From: Aselliscus stoliczkanus | Taxonomy: Eukaryota > Chordata > Mammalia > Chiroptera > Hipposideridae | Assembly (NCBI GenBank): GCA_033961575.1 | Contig: CM066737.1 | Location: forward strand, 84,564,271-84,628,270 | Direction of reading: 5' to 3' | Length of the DNA stretch: 64,000 bases | Shown: positions 23,311 through 32,787 of the stretch, in pieces | How positions within the stretch are numbered: the first letter of the stretch is position 1 | Layout: every line of letters starts with the position of its first letter | Translations under genes and position numbers: made by a program | The notes under the pieces: model-generated | Told to the model about the DNA's origin: nothing | The model's input: the letters and a program-made list of their open reading frames with translations, nothing else | Database searches by the model: none

Positions 23311-24083
23311 ATTATTAACAAAATATCATCACAAAATTATTTTTAAAGAAACAAGATAAAAGATATTGCAAAGCAAGTTCAGTATGACATAGACTACTAG
23401 ACTACAATAATGAAATCAATAACAGAAACGATGAGTCATTAAGTTGGAACTATAAGAAGATAAATGGAAGAGTAAAACTATAGAAAACTATGAGAAGGAA
23501 GGGCAACTTCCTGTTCAGGATAATAAACTAAACAAATGTGCTTTTCCTCTCGTCATTTCAAAATGTACCTGAAATATCAGAAAGGTTGGAGAAAGGGAAT
23601 AAACCTGTCACAACACTGAAATTGGGAAAGGGACCATTCTTATACTAGAAACTCTGAGGAATATCTAGAAGACAGAGAATGGATGGAATTGTACTGAGGA
23701 ATAAATCAAAGTGATGGACTGCATAGCAGTAGCTACAGGGGGAAAGGAAGCCATTTTCCCTAAAGGACTGTAAGAGAGGTGCCAAGTGTAGAGTCAGCAG
23801 ATACAGAGGGAGAAGGTGACCTGTGGTACAGTAATTATGATGATTAATAGAAGGACTATATATGAATTGGCAATTATACATGACGATGGAAGTATCTTCT
23901 TAGCCTGAGAGTCTATGATCCAAAGATTCCAAATTAAGTATTGGCACTGAATAACACTGTTATTTGGACAAAGTTTATCTTTAGTCAAAGTTGTTTGGGT
24001 GTGGGCCACTTTCTTCCCAAGGCTGGGGAGGCCCCATATTCCTCTAGAACTGTCTTCCCCTAGAGAACACCCAGTGCCTTAAG
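23311..24083. other. CFAP47 intron, no recognised feature
   Basis: No supported feature. Confidence 0.5.
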
Positions 24084-24096
24084 CTGTTTTTCATTT

Positions 24097-24243
24097 TTTT
24101 TTTTTTTTTTTAGCTGAGCCATCCTGCCACCTGTTGGCAGCTCAACGGCAACTCAGCTCAGGCTGGCCTCGAACAGCTGTTGCTCAGAGCTCAGCTCACA
24201 CTCTTGAGCGAGCTCTTAACCAACTGAGCCACTCGGCCGGCCC
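24097..24243 (-). repeat. tRNA-derived SINE (CTCAGTTGG head type)
   Basis: T-run, GCTGAGCCATCCTGCCACCT, AACCAACTGAGCCACTCGGC, GGCCCC. Perfect 13-bp duplication CTGTTTTTCATTT at 24084-24096 and 24244-24256. Confidence 0.95.
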
Positions 24244-24391
24244 CTGTTTTTCATTTATACATCAAAATAACAAAGTACTGGACTCTGTCAGGAAACAACC
24301 AGACTGACAATGTTACTCATTACTGGGAGTAAAATAAAACACACACTAGAAAATCACTCAAAATTATAAGAGATTTAAAAAAGCTTATATT

Positions 24392-24501
24392 GGGCCAGCC
24401 CAGTGGCACGGTGGTTAAGCGCTGGCTTCAGAAGCCAGCGGCCTCGGTTCGGGTCCCACATATGAGGGCTAGTGACACTGCCCTCAAAAAAAAAAAAAAA
24501 A
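24392..24501 (+). repeat. Short tRNA-derived SINE
   Basis: GGGCCAGCCCAGTGGCACGG head, B box, CACTGCCCTC, A-run; duplication AAAAGCTTATATT on both sides. Confidence 0.93.
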
Positions 24502-24632
24502 AAAAGCTTATATTATTTGATCCAGTGATCCTGCCTCTGAGAAACTTCCTATGTAACATCCAGAAATGTCTGCTACCATTTATAAACAGACATGTTTAAT
24601 CTTGCCATAATTTACATTAAGAAAATATAGGA

Positions 24633-24755
24633 GGGCTGGCTGAGTGGCGCGGTGGTTGGGAGCTGGCTTGGGGCGCCAGCAGCCTTGGTTCAGGTCCCAC
24701 ATGTGAGGACTAGTGACACTGCCCTCTAAAAAAAAAAAAAAGAAAGAAAAAAGAA
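24633..24755 (+). repeat. Short tRNA-derived SINE
   Basis: GGGCTGGCTGAGTGGCGCGG head, ACACTGCCCTC, A-rich tail; duplication AAGAAAATATAGGA. Confidence 0.93.
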
Positions 24756-24759
24756 AAGA

Positions 24760-25560
24760 AAATATAGGAAAAAGTAACTAAGGTAAATACCCAACAATTA
24801 ATGTAAATGGGCAAGTAAATAATAATGCAGGAATGCAATAATATATTACACAACAAATTAGCAGTCATTATGGTAAAAATATAGAAAATGAACATGAAAA
24901 TCACAGGCTCTATAAAAACAACAAAAATGAGAATGCTTAACAGCAAAAATTCTGGGATGCATCCAATGTGGAATAAAGAGATAAATTTATAGACCTAAAA
25001 ATAATTAAGCCTACAATTTAAGTTCAAAGAAAAAGTAAATTATAAACAAAAAATAGCATTAAATAATGTAGAAAATATAGAAACGGATAAAGTAATCCAA
25101 GAACTCATTTGTTATATTAGAAATAAAGGTAAACTGTTAATATCTATAATCAAGAGAAAATAAATTAAAATTATAAATAAGAAAAACACTATAAACACAA
25201 ACAATATTAGTAATCACAGGTTAAATAATGAATTTTAAAAGCCCAGTCAGTGATCTGCACTAAGATGAAATCATTCAAATTTACTCAAAATCAGTAAAAT
25301 TTTCAGTAGAACAAACACCAAAACAGGGAAAAGTTCTAACAATAACTTCTCTCAAAAATTCCCTGGATTCAGGTGATTTTACGATCAAGATTGTAAATTT
25401 TCAGGGTATCTGCTACATTAATTTTCTCTCACTGCAGACAAAGAAGAGCTATTAGCCAATTTATTCTGTAAAGCTGATATTGTCCTATTAATTTTAAAAA
25501 ACTGGAAAAGTTAATTTATAGGAATAACTATAGACTTCATGTAACCTAGCTCACTCCTGA
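24760..25560 (+). repeat. Old L1-like fragments
   Basis: AAGGTAAATACCCAACAATT and 25250-25560 (AACACCAAAACAGGG, AATTCCCTGGATTCAGG, GAGCTATTAGCCAATTTA) look like scrambled old L1 3' UTR and ORF2 pieces. Low certainty on boundaries. Confidence 0.4.
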
Positions 25561-26242
25561 AAATAGATGAAGAATTCTAATACAGCCCTTCTAGCTAGAG
25601 GTTAGTATTCACTCCATGTGTCAGCAAGTTCCCCAGTGCTGAGAAAGGAGACAGAGAAGCTCTGATGGACACTATACCAGCAACGTTATAACAAGGGATG
25701 TGCCTAACTTCCTGTTTAAATTAACAGCAGCATTAAGTGACTTGACATAACCAATGAAATTTAATTATTTCAGACATGCTGAGTAATAAAACACATGAAA
25801 GAGTGAGATAAATGTATTGTTGAAGACAGTGTCAAAGAAACTGTCTTCCCTGTTCACTAATATCACCGTCTACCGGATTATACCCTAGATCTAGGGTTGA
25901 GATTTCTTTCACTTACTGAGAACAGTGGAGTTTCAATTTTTTTGTAAGTGAAAAAGGGCTTTTCCTACCCATCGTTTACCCTTTGTACTTGACAAACGAG
26001 GAAACTGAGGTTCAGAGATTTTCAGTGCCTGCCTAAAATCACTGGATGTTTAGAGGAAATAAAATATAGGACGTCTATACTAAAGAATGTATATTTGTAT
26101 CCTTTTGCTTTTCTTATTAGCCTCCTCATACTTGATCAGTTTACATTATTTAATACTGTGTTTCACTTTAAACAACCTCAATAAATAGATATTTTAATAT
26201 ATGACACAAAGCAAGGGATTTAGAGAAACATGTAACTGTCAC
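25561..26242. repeat. Intron with an antisense MIR piece (25975-26080)
   Basis: AACGAGGAAACTGAGGTTCA, GAGATTTTCAGTGCCTGCC is antisense MIR. The rest shows nothing recognisable. Confidence 0.55.
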
Positions 26243-26360
26243 CTTCTTATAGTCTCTGGAATAGAAAGCGAATGGAGTCCTTCGGGCCAATCAAAGAGGG
26301 TGAACCAGGTCTGAGCGGCATTTACAGCCTTCTGAAATAAGTCATATGGCTGCGCTCCTT
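26243..26360 (-). promoter_or_regulatory. Possible alternative 3' splice site (acceptor AG at 26361-26362)
   Basis: The coding strand reads seven T, CCC, TGAAG, then AAGGAGCG. This resembles a short polypyrimidine tract plus AG. Use of this acceptor leaves 118 nt, enters with two bases (AA) and so joins the preceding exon in frame as GAA-GGA-GCG. It would skip the frame-breaking homopolymer and 35 upstream codons. Whether it is used cannot be told from sequence alone. Confidence 0.35.
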
Positions 26361-26469
26361 CTTCAGGGAAAAAAACACTCATTTTTCTTCTGTTTTATCA
26401 TACTAGTGTCTTCTTTCTTTGATGTTTCACTTTTGACCGGATTCAATTCCTCAGGTGTTATTTCCGTTC
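26243..26469 (-). CDS. CFAP47: CFAP47 exon with a 1-nt frame break at a T7 tract
   Basis: 227 nt between acceptor CATTTTAG|GAACGG and donor AGAAG|GTGACAG. The entry phase (G+GA = Gly) gives TEITPEELNPVKSE, SKKEDTSMIKQKKNE, then hits TGA just after a run of seven T on the coding strand (A7 at 26369-26375 on plus). One base earlier in frame, the rest is fully open: PEEGAQPYDLFQ, AAQTWFTLFDWPEG, LSIPETIR, and exits in the phase the next exon needs. An expected length of 226 nt would be in frame. Alternatively, an acceptor-like TTTTTTTCCCTGAAG allows a start at 26360, giving a 118-nt exon with exactly the right entry phase (G+AA). So this is a true frameshift, a sequence error in a homopolymer, or a shortened exon. 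Confidence 0.78.
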
Positions 26470-27029
26470 CTAAAATGTACATTTTTTTTTGGTAAAAAGG
26501 GTTACTTGACCATAGAGTAAAATATTCTGTCAGTTACTGCTATTTATACGTAGATATATACAGCTCATTCTACAAATTATTCTATGCTCTCAAAGAAATG
26601 GAGTCAATTTACTGTTATCTTAAGAGAAAAAAAAAGATTTTCAAATACCCAATAGAAATACTTTAGAAATAGATGAATTTCAATAAAAAGAAAAGAAAAA
26701 AAAAACATTAAACTTTCTTCCTGCCATAATGGTATGTGAAAACATTCCCCAAATGGAACCTTCGATTTTTCCATTACATATGTAAAATATTTTAACAATT
26801 CTTTAGCTTTACTTGTTAGAATTATTCCTTAGCTGAAACACTTATAGAAACAAAACAGTGGCTTCAGATTCAAAATGACTTTCTACCCAAGTGAAACATT
26901 TCAATACAACAAAACATTTTTGAGTTAGAGAAACTCTCAAGAATATGAAATGATTTTATCCTATTTTTTTTTCAAAAATATCTGCCTATGTAAGGGAACA
27001 AGCACAACTCATTTAAAAACCTCACAATA
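26470..27029. other. CFAP47 intron, no recognised feature
   Basis: AT-rich intronic sequence between the frame-broken exon and the next SINE. Confidence 0.5.
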
Positions 27030-27168
27030 GGGCTGGCTGAGTGGCACGGTACTTAAGCGCTGGCTTGGGAAGCCAGCAGCCCTGGTTTGGGTCTCACATG
27101 TGAGGGCCAGTGACACTGCCCTCAAAAAATAAAAATAAAATTAAATTAAAAAATAAATAAATAAAAAT
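27030..27168 (+). repeat. Short tRNA-derived SINE
   Basis: GGGCTGGCTGAGTGGCACGG head, GGTTTGGGTCTCAC B box, (A)nT-rich tail; perfect 15-bp duplication AAAAACCTCACAATA at 27015-27029 and 27169-27183. Confidence 0.95.
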
Positions 27169-27796
27169 AAAAACCTCACAATACTTAACTTGGTTTGGTC
27201 CATTTCATAAAAAGAAAAATTTTCAATACTACCCATACCCAGAGAAAGGAATATTTGAACAGTTAATTGCAAATAATACTATCAAATCCACATATTTATC
27301 TGTGTTCACCTCTTTCTAAGACAGGCAACATTGGATCCAGCTAAAAAATTAGGAGACAAGCCCCGAGTTTGGCAGTTCCCAAACTGTGGACAGACGGTAC
27401 CTGGGATGTCACAGCAAACTCACAGGGGTCCTGTAGGATATGTAACATTTGAGGTAAATATCACTACAAATATCTGCTGGCAATCACATGAACTACTACT
27501 GTTAGACTTTTGGACCAAACCGCTTGATAAAGGGAACTGCTTAGGACATATTTCAGCCAAGGGGAAAAGTACTGACATACTAAGCACACTGTGAACCAAA
27601 ACCATTAGATACTCTCTGCTCTAGATTATTGGAGAGAGCTCCCGAAAAAGATGACCCACTTAAAACTAATGACAAATTCATGTTTTCTTCATGGATTTCT
27701 TATTACTTGAGAAACTCCAAGTTTTTAATGACATAACTTTAAACAGATCATGTTATGCACTGAGTTTGAGCGGTGCACTATATACTTGCCACATAC
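27169..27796. other. CFAP47 intron; possible DNA-transposon remnant 27337-27620
   Basis: GGCAGTTCCCAAACTGTGGA has the look of a hAT-type terminal region, but no partner end was found. The 87-codon plus frame at 27331-27594 is unrecognised. Confidence 0.3.
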
Positions 27797-27955
27797 CAAC
27801 AAGTAGTCTCTTGGCAGGCTCAGCAGCTTTCTTCCACTTAGAAGAACAAAAAGAAGGCTCAACAGCTTTCTTAGAAGAACCAAGAGGGGGTAACACGGTT
27901 CGTTGGGAGAGAAGTGGAATGTTCTGTGTAGTCTTGACAATACTGTCATCTTCAA
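27797..27955 (-). CDS. CFAP47: CFAP47 exon, low-complexity linker
   Basis: 159-nt exon. The acceptor is TGTCCTTTGCAG before TTGAAGATGA; the donor is CTTGTTG|GTATGTG. Entry phase matches (G+TT = Val). It encodes EDDSIVKTTQNIPLLSQR, then a Ser/Lys/Ala/Glu/Pro-rich segment in which SSKKAVEP is followed by SSKWKKAAEP, an imperfect internal duplication visible in the DNA too. It ends AKRLLV with G left over. No domain is apparent; it reads as a flexible linker between the Ig-like repeats and the region leading to the CH domain. This is the least conserved-looking of the exons, but splice sites and phase support it. Confidence 0.8.
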
Positions 27956-28050
27956 CTGCAAAGGACACATTGGCTCATAGTAGGTCAAACAAGGATTTGT
28001 AAATTCACTATTAAATTATTGAACCTGAATTTCATATATAAAAAATATAT

Positions 28051-28205
28051 GGGCCGGCTGAGTGGCTCAGTTGCTTAGGAGCTCACTCAAGAGTGCGACC
28101 TGAGCTCTGAGCAACAGCACTTCGACGCCCATCCCAAGCTGAGCTGCCGCTAAGCTGCCAACAGGTGGCAGGATGGCTCAGCTAAAAAAAAATTTAAAAA
28201 AAAAA
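28051..28205 (+). repeat. tRNA-derived SINE (CTCAGTTGG head type)
   Basis: GGGCCGGCTGAGTGGCTCAG, then ACTCAAGAGTGCGACC, GCTGAGCTGCCGC, GGATGGCTCAGCT, A-rich tail. Directly followed by a (CA)n run. Confidence 0.93.

Positions 28206-28206
<1 letters not shown>

Positions 28207-28252
<46 letters not shown>
28207..28252 (+). repeat. (CA)n microsatellite
   Basis: About 23 CA units between a SINE tail and a MITE end. Confidence 0.97.
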
Positions 28253-28254
<2 letters not shown>

Positions 28255-28457
28255 GCCAAAAAATGTATACACATTTTAAGAAAGGAAGAAACTGTATTAA
28301 AATTGTAATACTCAATATATACCAATAACAAAAGATAAATACAAGTCACATTTGAATTCTGCAATTACAAGAGGTGCTCAAAGTGGTTATCATCAGCATA
28401 ATTTTAATACACGTTTTTCCTTTCTTATAATGTGTATACATTTTTTGGTACCCTCTG
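28251..28457. mobile_element. Tc1/mariner MITE, foldback variant
   Basis: Left end CAGTGCCAAAAAATGTATAC; right end TGTGTATACATTTTTTGGTA then CCCTCTG before TA. Unlike the 21158 copy, the right arm repeats the left arm inverted (ATTTTAATACACG, CCTTTCTTATAATG), so the ends form arms of about 60 bp. Confidence 0.85.
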
Positions 28458-29600
28458 TATACGTATATATACATTGTACTAAATAAAAAAAAAGCCTAAA
28501 TGTACATTATACATGCAATAAAATGTCAAATTAAAAATAACATAAAGGGTGTTATGGTTATCAGAATCAAATGAACTTTATTTGATAAGGCAATTATTAT
28601 GGCATATCAAAGTCTGGGGAAAAAAACACTGCTCAACTTTAGCATAAACAAAGACATGTAAAACATTTTAAATGTTTCCACACCAAAATTTTTGAAATTT
28701 TTGTATATGGTGCTCAAAATCAAATATAAAAAGGAGTGTTGCTAATAACAAAAGTAATTTCTTCCTAGTTATTTTTCTGAAATGAAATCACTGCTTGGTT
28801 ACGAGCTGACACCACGTTGCAAAGCTTTCAATCTCTATTCCAATTAGAGTTGCTGTATTTACACTAAGATTTACCACTGTGGTAACCCGAACCCAAGCAA
28901 AGGCAATGCTGACCAAGAAAAAGCAGTAGATGTGACCTAAGGCCAGAGTGTGTATGTATGTATGTATGTGATGTATCTATCCATCCATCCATTAACTTAT
29001 ATATACACACACATACACACATTCATGATATAATTCTGTTCAGAAAAGCATGGCCAGTTAGAAAGATCTAATTTGAAAGCTTGGCACCATATCTCCTGAG
29101 CTGTTAGACCATGGGTATGTTATACTAGTTCTCTGAAACATGGGTTTTTATCCATAAAATGAAACCAAGGGTTCCAAGCTCATGATTTTGTTGTGAGGAT
29201 AATTTTATGAGCAATCACACATATTAACATGCTGGTATATCCTAAGTTCCTTCCACTCTTTCAGTAAAAATCCATTTAGAATTTGCCAGAGAACCTTTAC
29301 CCAGTCAGTGAGCATGGCTCCAGAATGCTACGCCACTACTGACTTCACAGAAGCGAGTCTTGGGGAATTCAATGGTAGATAGAATGATTCATTGTCAATG
29401 CATTTAGGCAGGATCTTTTCAACTTATCGCCAAATTGTAAAAAGTTTCTACCTCAATACAAACCCATATCTGTACCCTTCAAATAAAGTTAGTGACTCAC
29501 CATAATGGTTTTTTTGTTTGGCACATTAGCTATAACAGGTAAATCAAACTGCTTTACTTTTGGATATATTTGATATGTTTTAAGATTTCACCTGTATTGA
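28458..29600. repeat. Intron with (GTAT)n/(ATCC)n and MIR-like piece
   Basis: A short (GTAT)n run lies near 28953 and (ATCC) near 28978. 29065-29210 resembles MIR (GTTATACTAGTTCTCTGAAA, CATAAAATGAAACC). Nothing else recognised. Confidence 0.45.
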
Positions 29601-29629
29601 ATATAATACATACTCTAGAGCTACAGCTA

Positions 29630-29865
29630 CTAAGTATAGCAGTAGCTACTAAGTGTGTAGGCCCTGAGGTCTCACAAATTTGGTTAGCATTCCCTGGGAA
29701 CAAGCCGCTCAACATCTCTGACTCAGTTTCTTAGCCTGTAAAGTGAGATTAAGAAGAGTATCGAACTCAGGGTTGCTGAAGGATGAAATGAAATAAATAT
29801 GAGGTACTTAGCAGAGCACCATATGCCTGGAAAACACTAAGTATATGTTATAAATTATTATTATA
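29630..29865 (+). repeat. MIR SINE
   Basis: CTCAACATCTCTGACTCAG, CTTAGCCTGTAAAGTGAGAT, TATGCCTGGAAAACACTAAG: MIR core and 3' part. Confidence 0.7.
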
Positions 29866-31329
29866 CGTATTTCTAAAGATATTTTAGAATATTTAAGAAT
29901 CATGATGTCTTTCTATAGTAATATTTACCCAAATGGATGCATTATTTTTAACCCATATATTTCATAATCATCATACAAACACAAAGACTTTATTCATTTT
30001 TTTTCCTATTAAAGAGATAGAAATCTTTTGTACAGTAATTCCTCATTTTCTGGGAGGATATTGTGAAAAATATAAAAGAGTGGTAAAGCAATAATAACAG
30101 TTATAACAGCAATAATAATGACATGATAATAATAATAATAATGATAATAATATTTCCAGGTATTTACAGTCTATGAGTCCTCACAAAAGCCTTTTGAAAT
30201 AAACAGGCATTGTTAGTACCCTGCCATTTCCTCACCATGCATATTTTGTTTAATAACAGATGTCTGAGGATCTGAGAATTAAAGATAAAATCAGACGGCA
30301 AAATGGCAAGGTTAAAACACAAAAGAGAATTTCCACCACATTCTGCGACTCTTCATCCATTGCTCTTTCTATTGTGTGTTATCTGAAGTCTCCACCCACC
30401 CCATCCACTATATTAGAAAAATATTTTTTTTAAATTACATCAGGATTAGTCAGAAAGATCTTTTAAATTTTGAGAATGTGTATAAAATCTGTAATATATA
30501 TACATGCTCAGAAGGCACAATCAGAGAGATGAGAAGAGACCCAGGGCAGTCAGCTATGTGGAAACCCAGGATATCGGATGAAAGAGTTGGGGGAGGGGAG
30601 GAGAGGAAGTGAGGGAGAGAGACGAAGAAAGAATAGTCAATAGTATAAACTGCTGCTGACTAGTAAAGATACAGCAGTACAATGAAAGAATGCTTCTTCC
30701 TTACCCCTGACATTTTCTTCCTGTTAAACGGAGCCCTAATAGCTTGGTTTCCTTTACTATTTTATTGTTCTCCCAGAGAAACTAAGTGGTTTATCTGACT
30801 GGTAAGTTTGGGAAGACTAAATCAGGCATGCATGGCCTGAATCCACCGGCTTTCCTCTTTGGGAATGAGCCAGTCCACTGAGAGGATGCTGTCTCGTGTC
30901 CTCCCCGTTGGCATTCTGAACACCTTCCAAAGCAGCAAAGAGGGAGGCAGGAACTGGAGGACAAGACTAAGCCAGGTTAGTTGATTAAGCTAGGACCCTG
31001 GATAATGGAATTCAGATAAAGGAATGGGCTAAGAAGTCAGGCGAGTCTTGCCTCCCAGCTTTGGAGCAGGACAGAGAATGGGTTCCGATGCATGCTTGGT
31101 ATTTGGAAGTTCAGTGTGTTCCTGCCTGATCGTCTCTATTTCTTCTGAAAAGTCAGAGAAAAGAGGCAGAACACAACTGAATGGCTTTCATAGGCATGGT
31201 AAATTGGTGAAGAAGAAAATGGAGAATAACAAAATTCGTTAAAAAACACAGAAAAGACCTCTGACTCAGGCTTTCACAGTCTGTACAGAGGGAATTTTTT
31301 CACACTCTCCATCTTTTCTCCTCCCCTGA
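29866..31329. other. CFAP47 intron, (AAT)n patch at 30117-30152
   Basis: Apart from the AAT repeat and a weak antisense MIR-like stretch near 30150-30240, nothing was recognised. Confidence 0.45.
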
Positions 31330-31950
31330 GATTTACTCCGTCAATCATCCTCTTCTGTGTCTTGTATTTCACATTTCTCCCTCCTTAGTAGCTCCTCTTC
31401 TATTGTTCTCAGCTTCTCTCACAATTTCCCCTGCAGCAACGCCCAGTGGGTCTACTGACCATTCTCCCTACTGCTTAATTCATCTCACAGCCCAACAATT
31501 GCTCCCTTTCTAAATCACTGACCCTCAAAAACCACAGCAGGCTCCCAGTGTAACAGGATAAAGGGCACAGTGGTACGGCGCCATCCCTACACTGCCTGCC
31601 TTATGTGTCCCACCACACTCCATGCTGTTGCCACACTTACTGCCTTTGCCCAAATCATTCTGTTCAAGATCATTTGTAAAGCTCCACATAAACGTCATCT
31701 CTTCTCTAAAGTCATCCAGGACCTCCAACATCACCATTAGCCTCCGCCCCACCCCTCCATTCCCAATATTTCAATTCACTCGTACACCAAGCTCTTAATT
31801 CCATCTTGTTTGTATTCATTTATTTATGTACCTTTCACTGGACTGTCAACCTCTGGAATTAAGAGACATGGCCATATTCTACTCTCAATACTGAACATGG
31901 CTCCTGGCAATGGCAGGAGTTTAATGAACATATATTAATTTTAAAGTCAT
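31330..31950 (+). repeat. L2 LINE 3' fragment
   Basis: CCACACTCCATGCTGTTGCC, AGCTCCACATAAACGTCATC, CTGGACTGTCAACCTCTGG, AGGAGTTTAATGAACATAT are L2 3'-end text. Confidence 0.75.
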
Positions 31951-32029
31951 TTTACTTCTAGATGTCAGCCTTGGATAACAAAAACATGTACCGTGAAAGC
32001 TAGAGAGAAAACTGTCATATTCCACTTAC

Positions 32030-32130
32030 CATCCAATAAAACAGTCTTTTGCTCATCATGATGAACTGCTATATATGGGTAAAGAGTGAGAATGCAGTTG
32101 TCTGCTGCTGCAATAACTGGAAGTGAAAAC
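32030..32130 (-). CDS. CFAP47: CFAP47 exon, end of an Ig-like repeat
   Basis: 101-nt exon. The acceptor is TCCCTTTTAG before GTTTTCACTT; the donor is GGATG|GTAAGTG, a near-perfect consensus. The first G completes the Trp codon of the previous exon, giving DNW-FSLPVIAAADN. It continues CILTLYPYIAVHHDEQKTVL and ends LDG. The FSLPV-A-ADNCILT-YPY segment is strongly CFAP47-like in my recollection and forms the last strands of the repeat begun in the preceding exon. It exits with one base of a split codon (G), completed to GTT (Val) by the next exon. Confidence 0.88.
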
Positions 32131-32445
32131 CTAAAAGGGAAAACATTGCATTTCAATAAAATAAAATTTTCAGATACAATCAATACAATAAATTATATTT
32201 TTAAGTATCCTGGATGCCTTTAAGGGTCAAGGCATGATTTATTCATCATTTTTCTTTCCACCTACATTTTTTTTTCTTAACTACCTACTGTATCTATTTT
32301 AATGGTTTAAGAATATTTACCTTTAAACCTTTTAACAGAGATGGTCAAGTGTGCTCCAGAACACAGCTTGGAATTACACAAGTTCATAACCAGGTTCAGG
32401 GAATTTTAGAGTTGATGGACCCTCAGAGTTAATTTATGCACCTTC
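32131..32445. other. CFAP47 intron, no recognised feature
   Basis: No repeat, exon or RNA gene was recognised between the exon at 32030-32130 and the hAT element. Confidence 0.5.
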
Positions 32446-32453
32446 TTCTATAG

Positions 32454-32779
32454 CAGGAGGTCGGCAAACTGTAGCTCGCAAGCCACATGCAGCTCTTTGG
32501 GTACGTTCCGTCTCAAAAGTTTGCTGACCCCTGGAAAAGCCAATCCTGTCCCTCACAACAATTTAAAAACAATTCAAGAGCCATAAATAAATTTTCACAT
32601 AATCACCATTATGTGACCAGCTTTTAAAACTTTTATAAATGGAACTATGATAGTTTTATTTTCATTTTCAATTTTACTTCAGAGCCACATGTACGTACCC
32701 AAAGAGCCACATGTGGCTCGTGAGCAGCAGTTTGCTGACCCCTGGCGGCTCTTCTGTCTCAAAAGTTTGCCCACCCCAG
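32454..32779. mobile_element. hAT-superfamily non-autonomous element (326 bp)
   Basis: An exact 8-bp duplication TTCTATAG flanks it (32446-32453 and 32780-32787), the hAT hallmark. Ends: CAGGAGGTCGGCAAACT at the left, AGTTTGCCCACCCCAG at the right. Subterminal arms repeat GTAGCTCGCAAGCCACATG and CATGTGGCTCGTGAG in inverted order, and GTTTGCTGACCCCTGG occurs twice internally. No coding capacity. Confidence 0.9.
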
Positions 32780-32787
32780 TTCTATAG

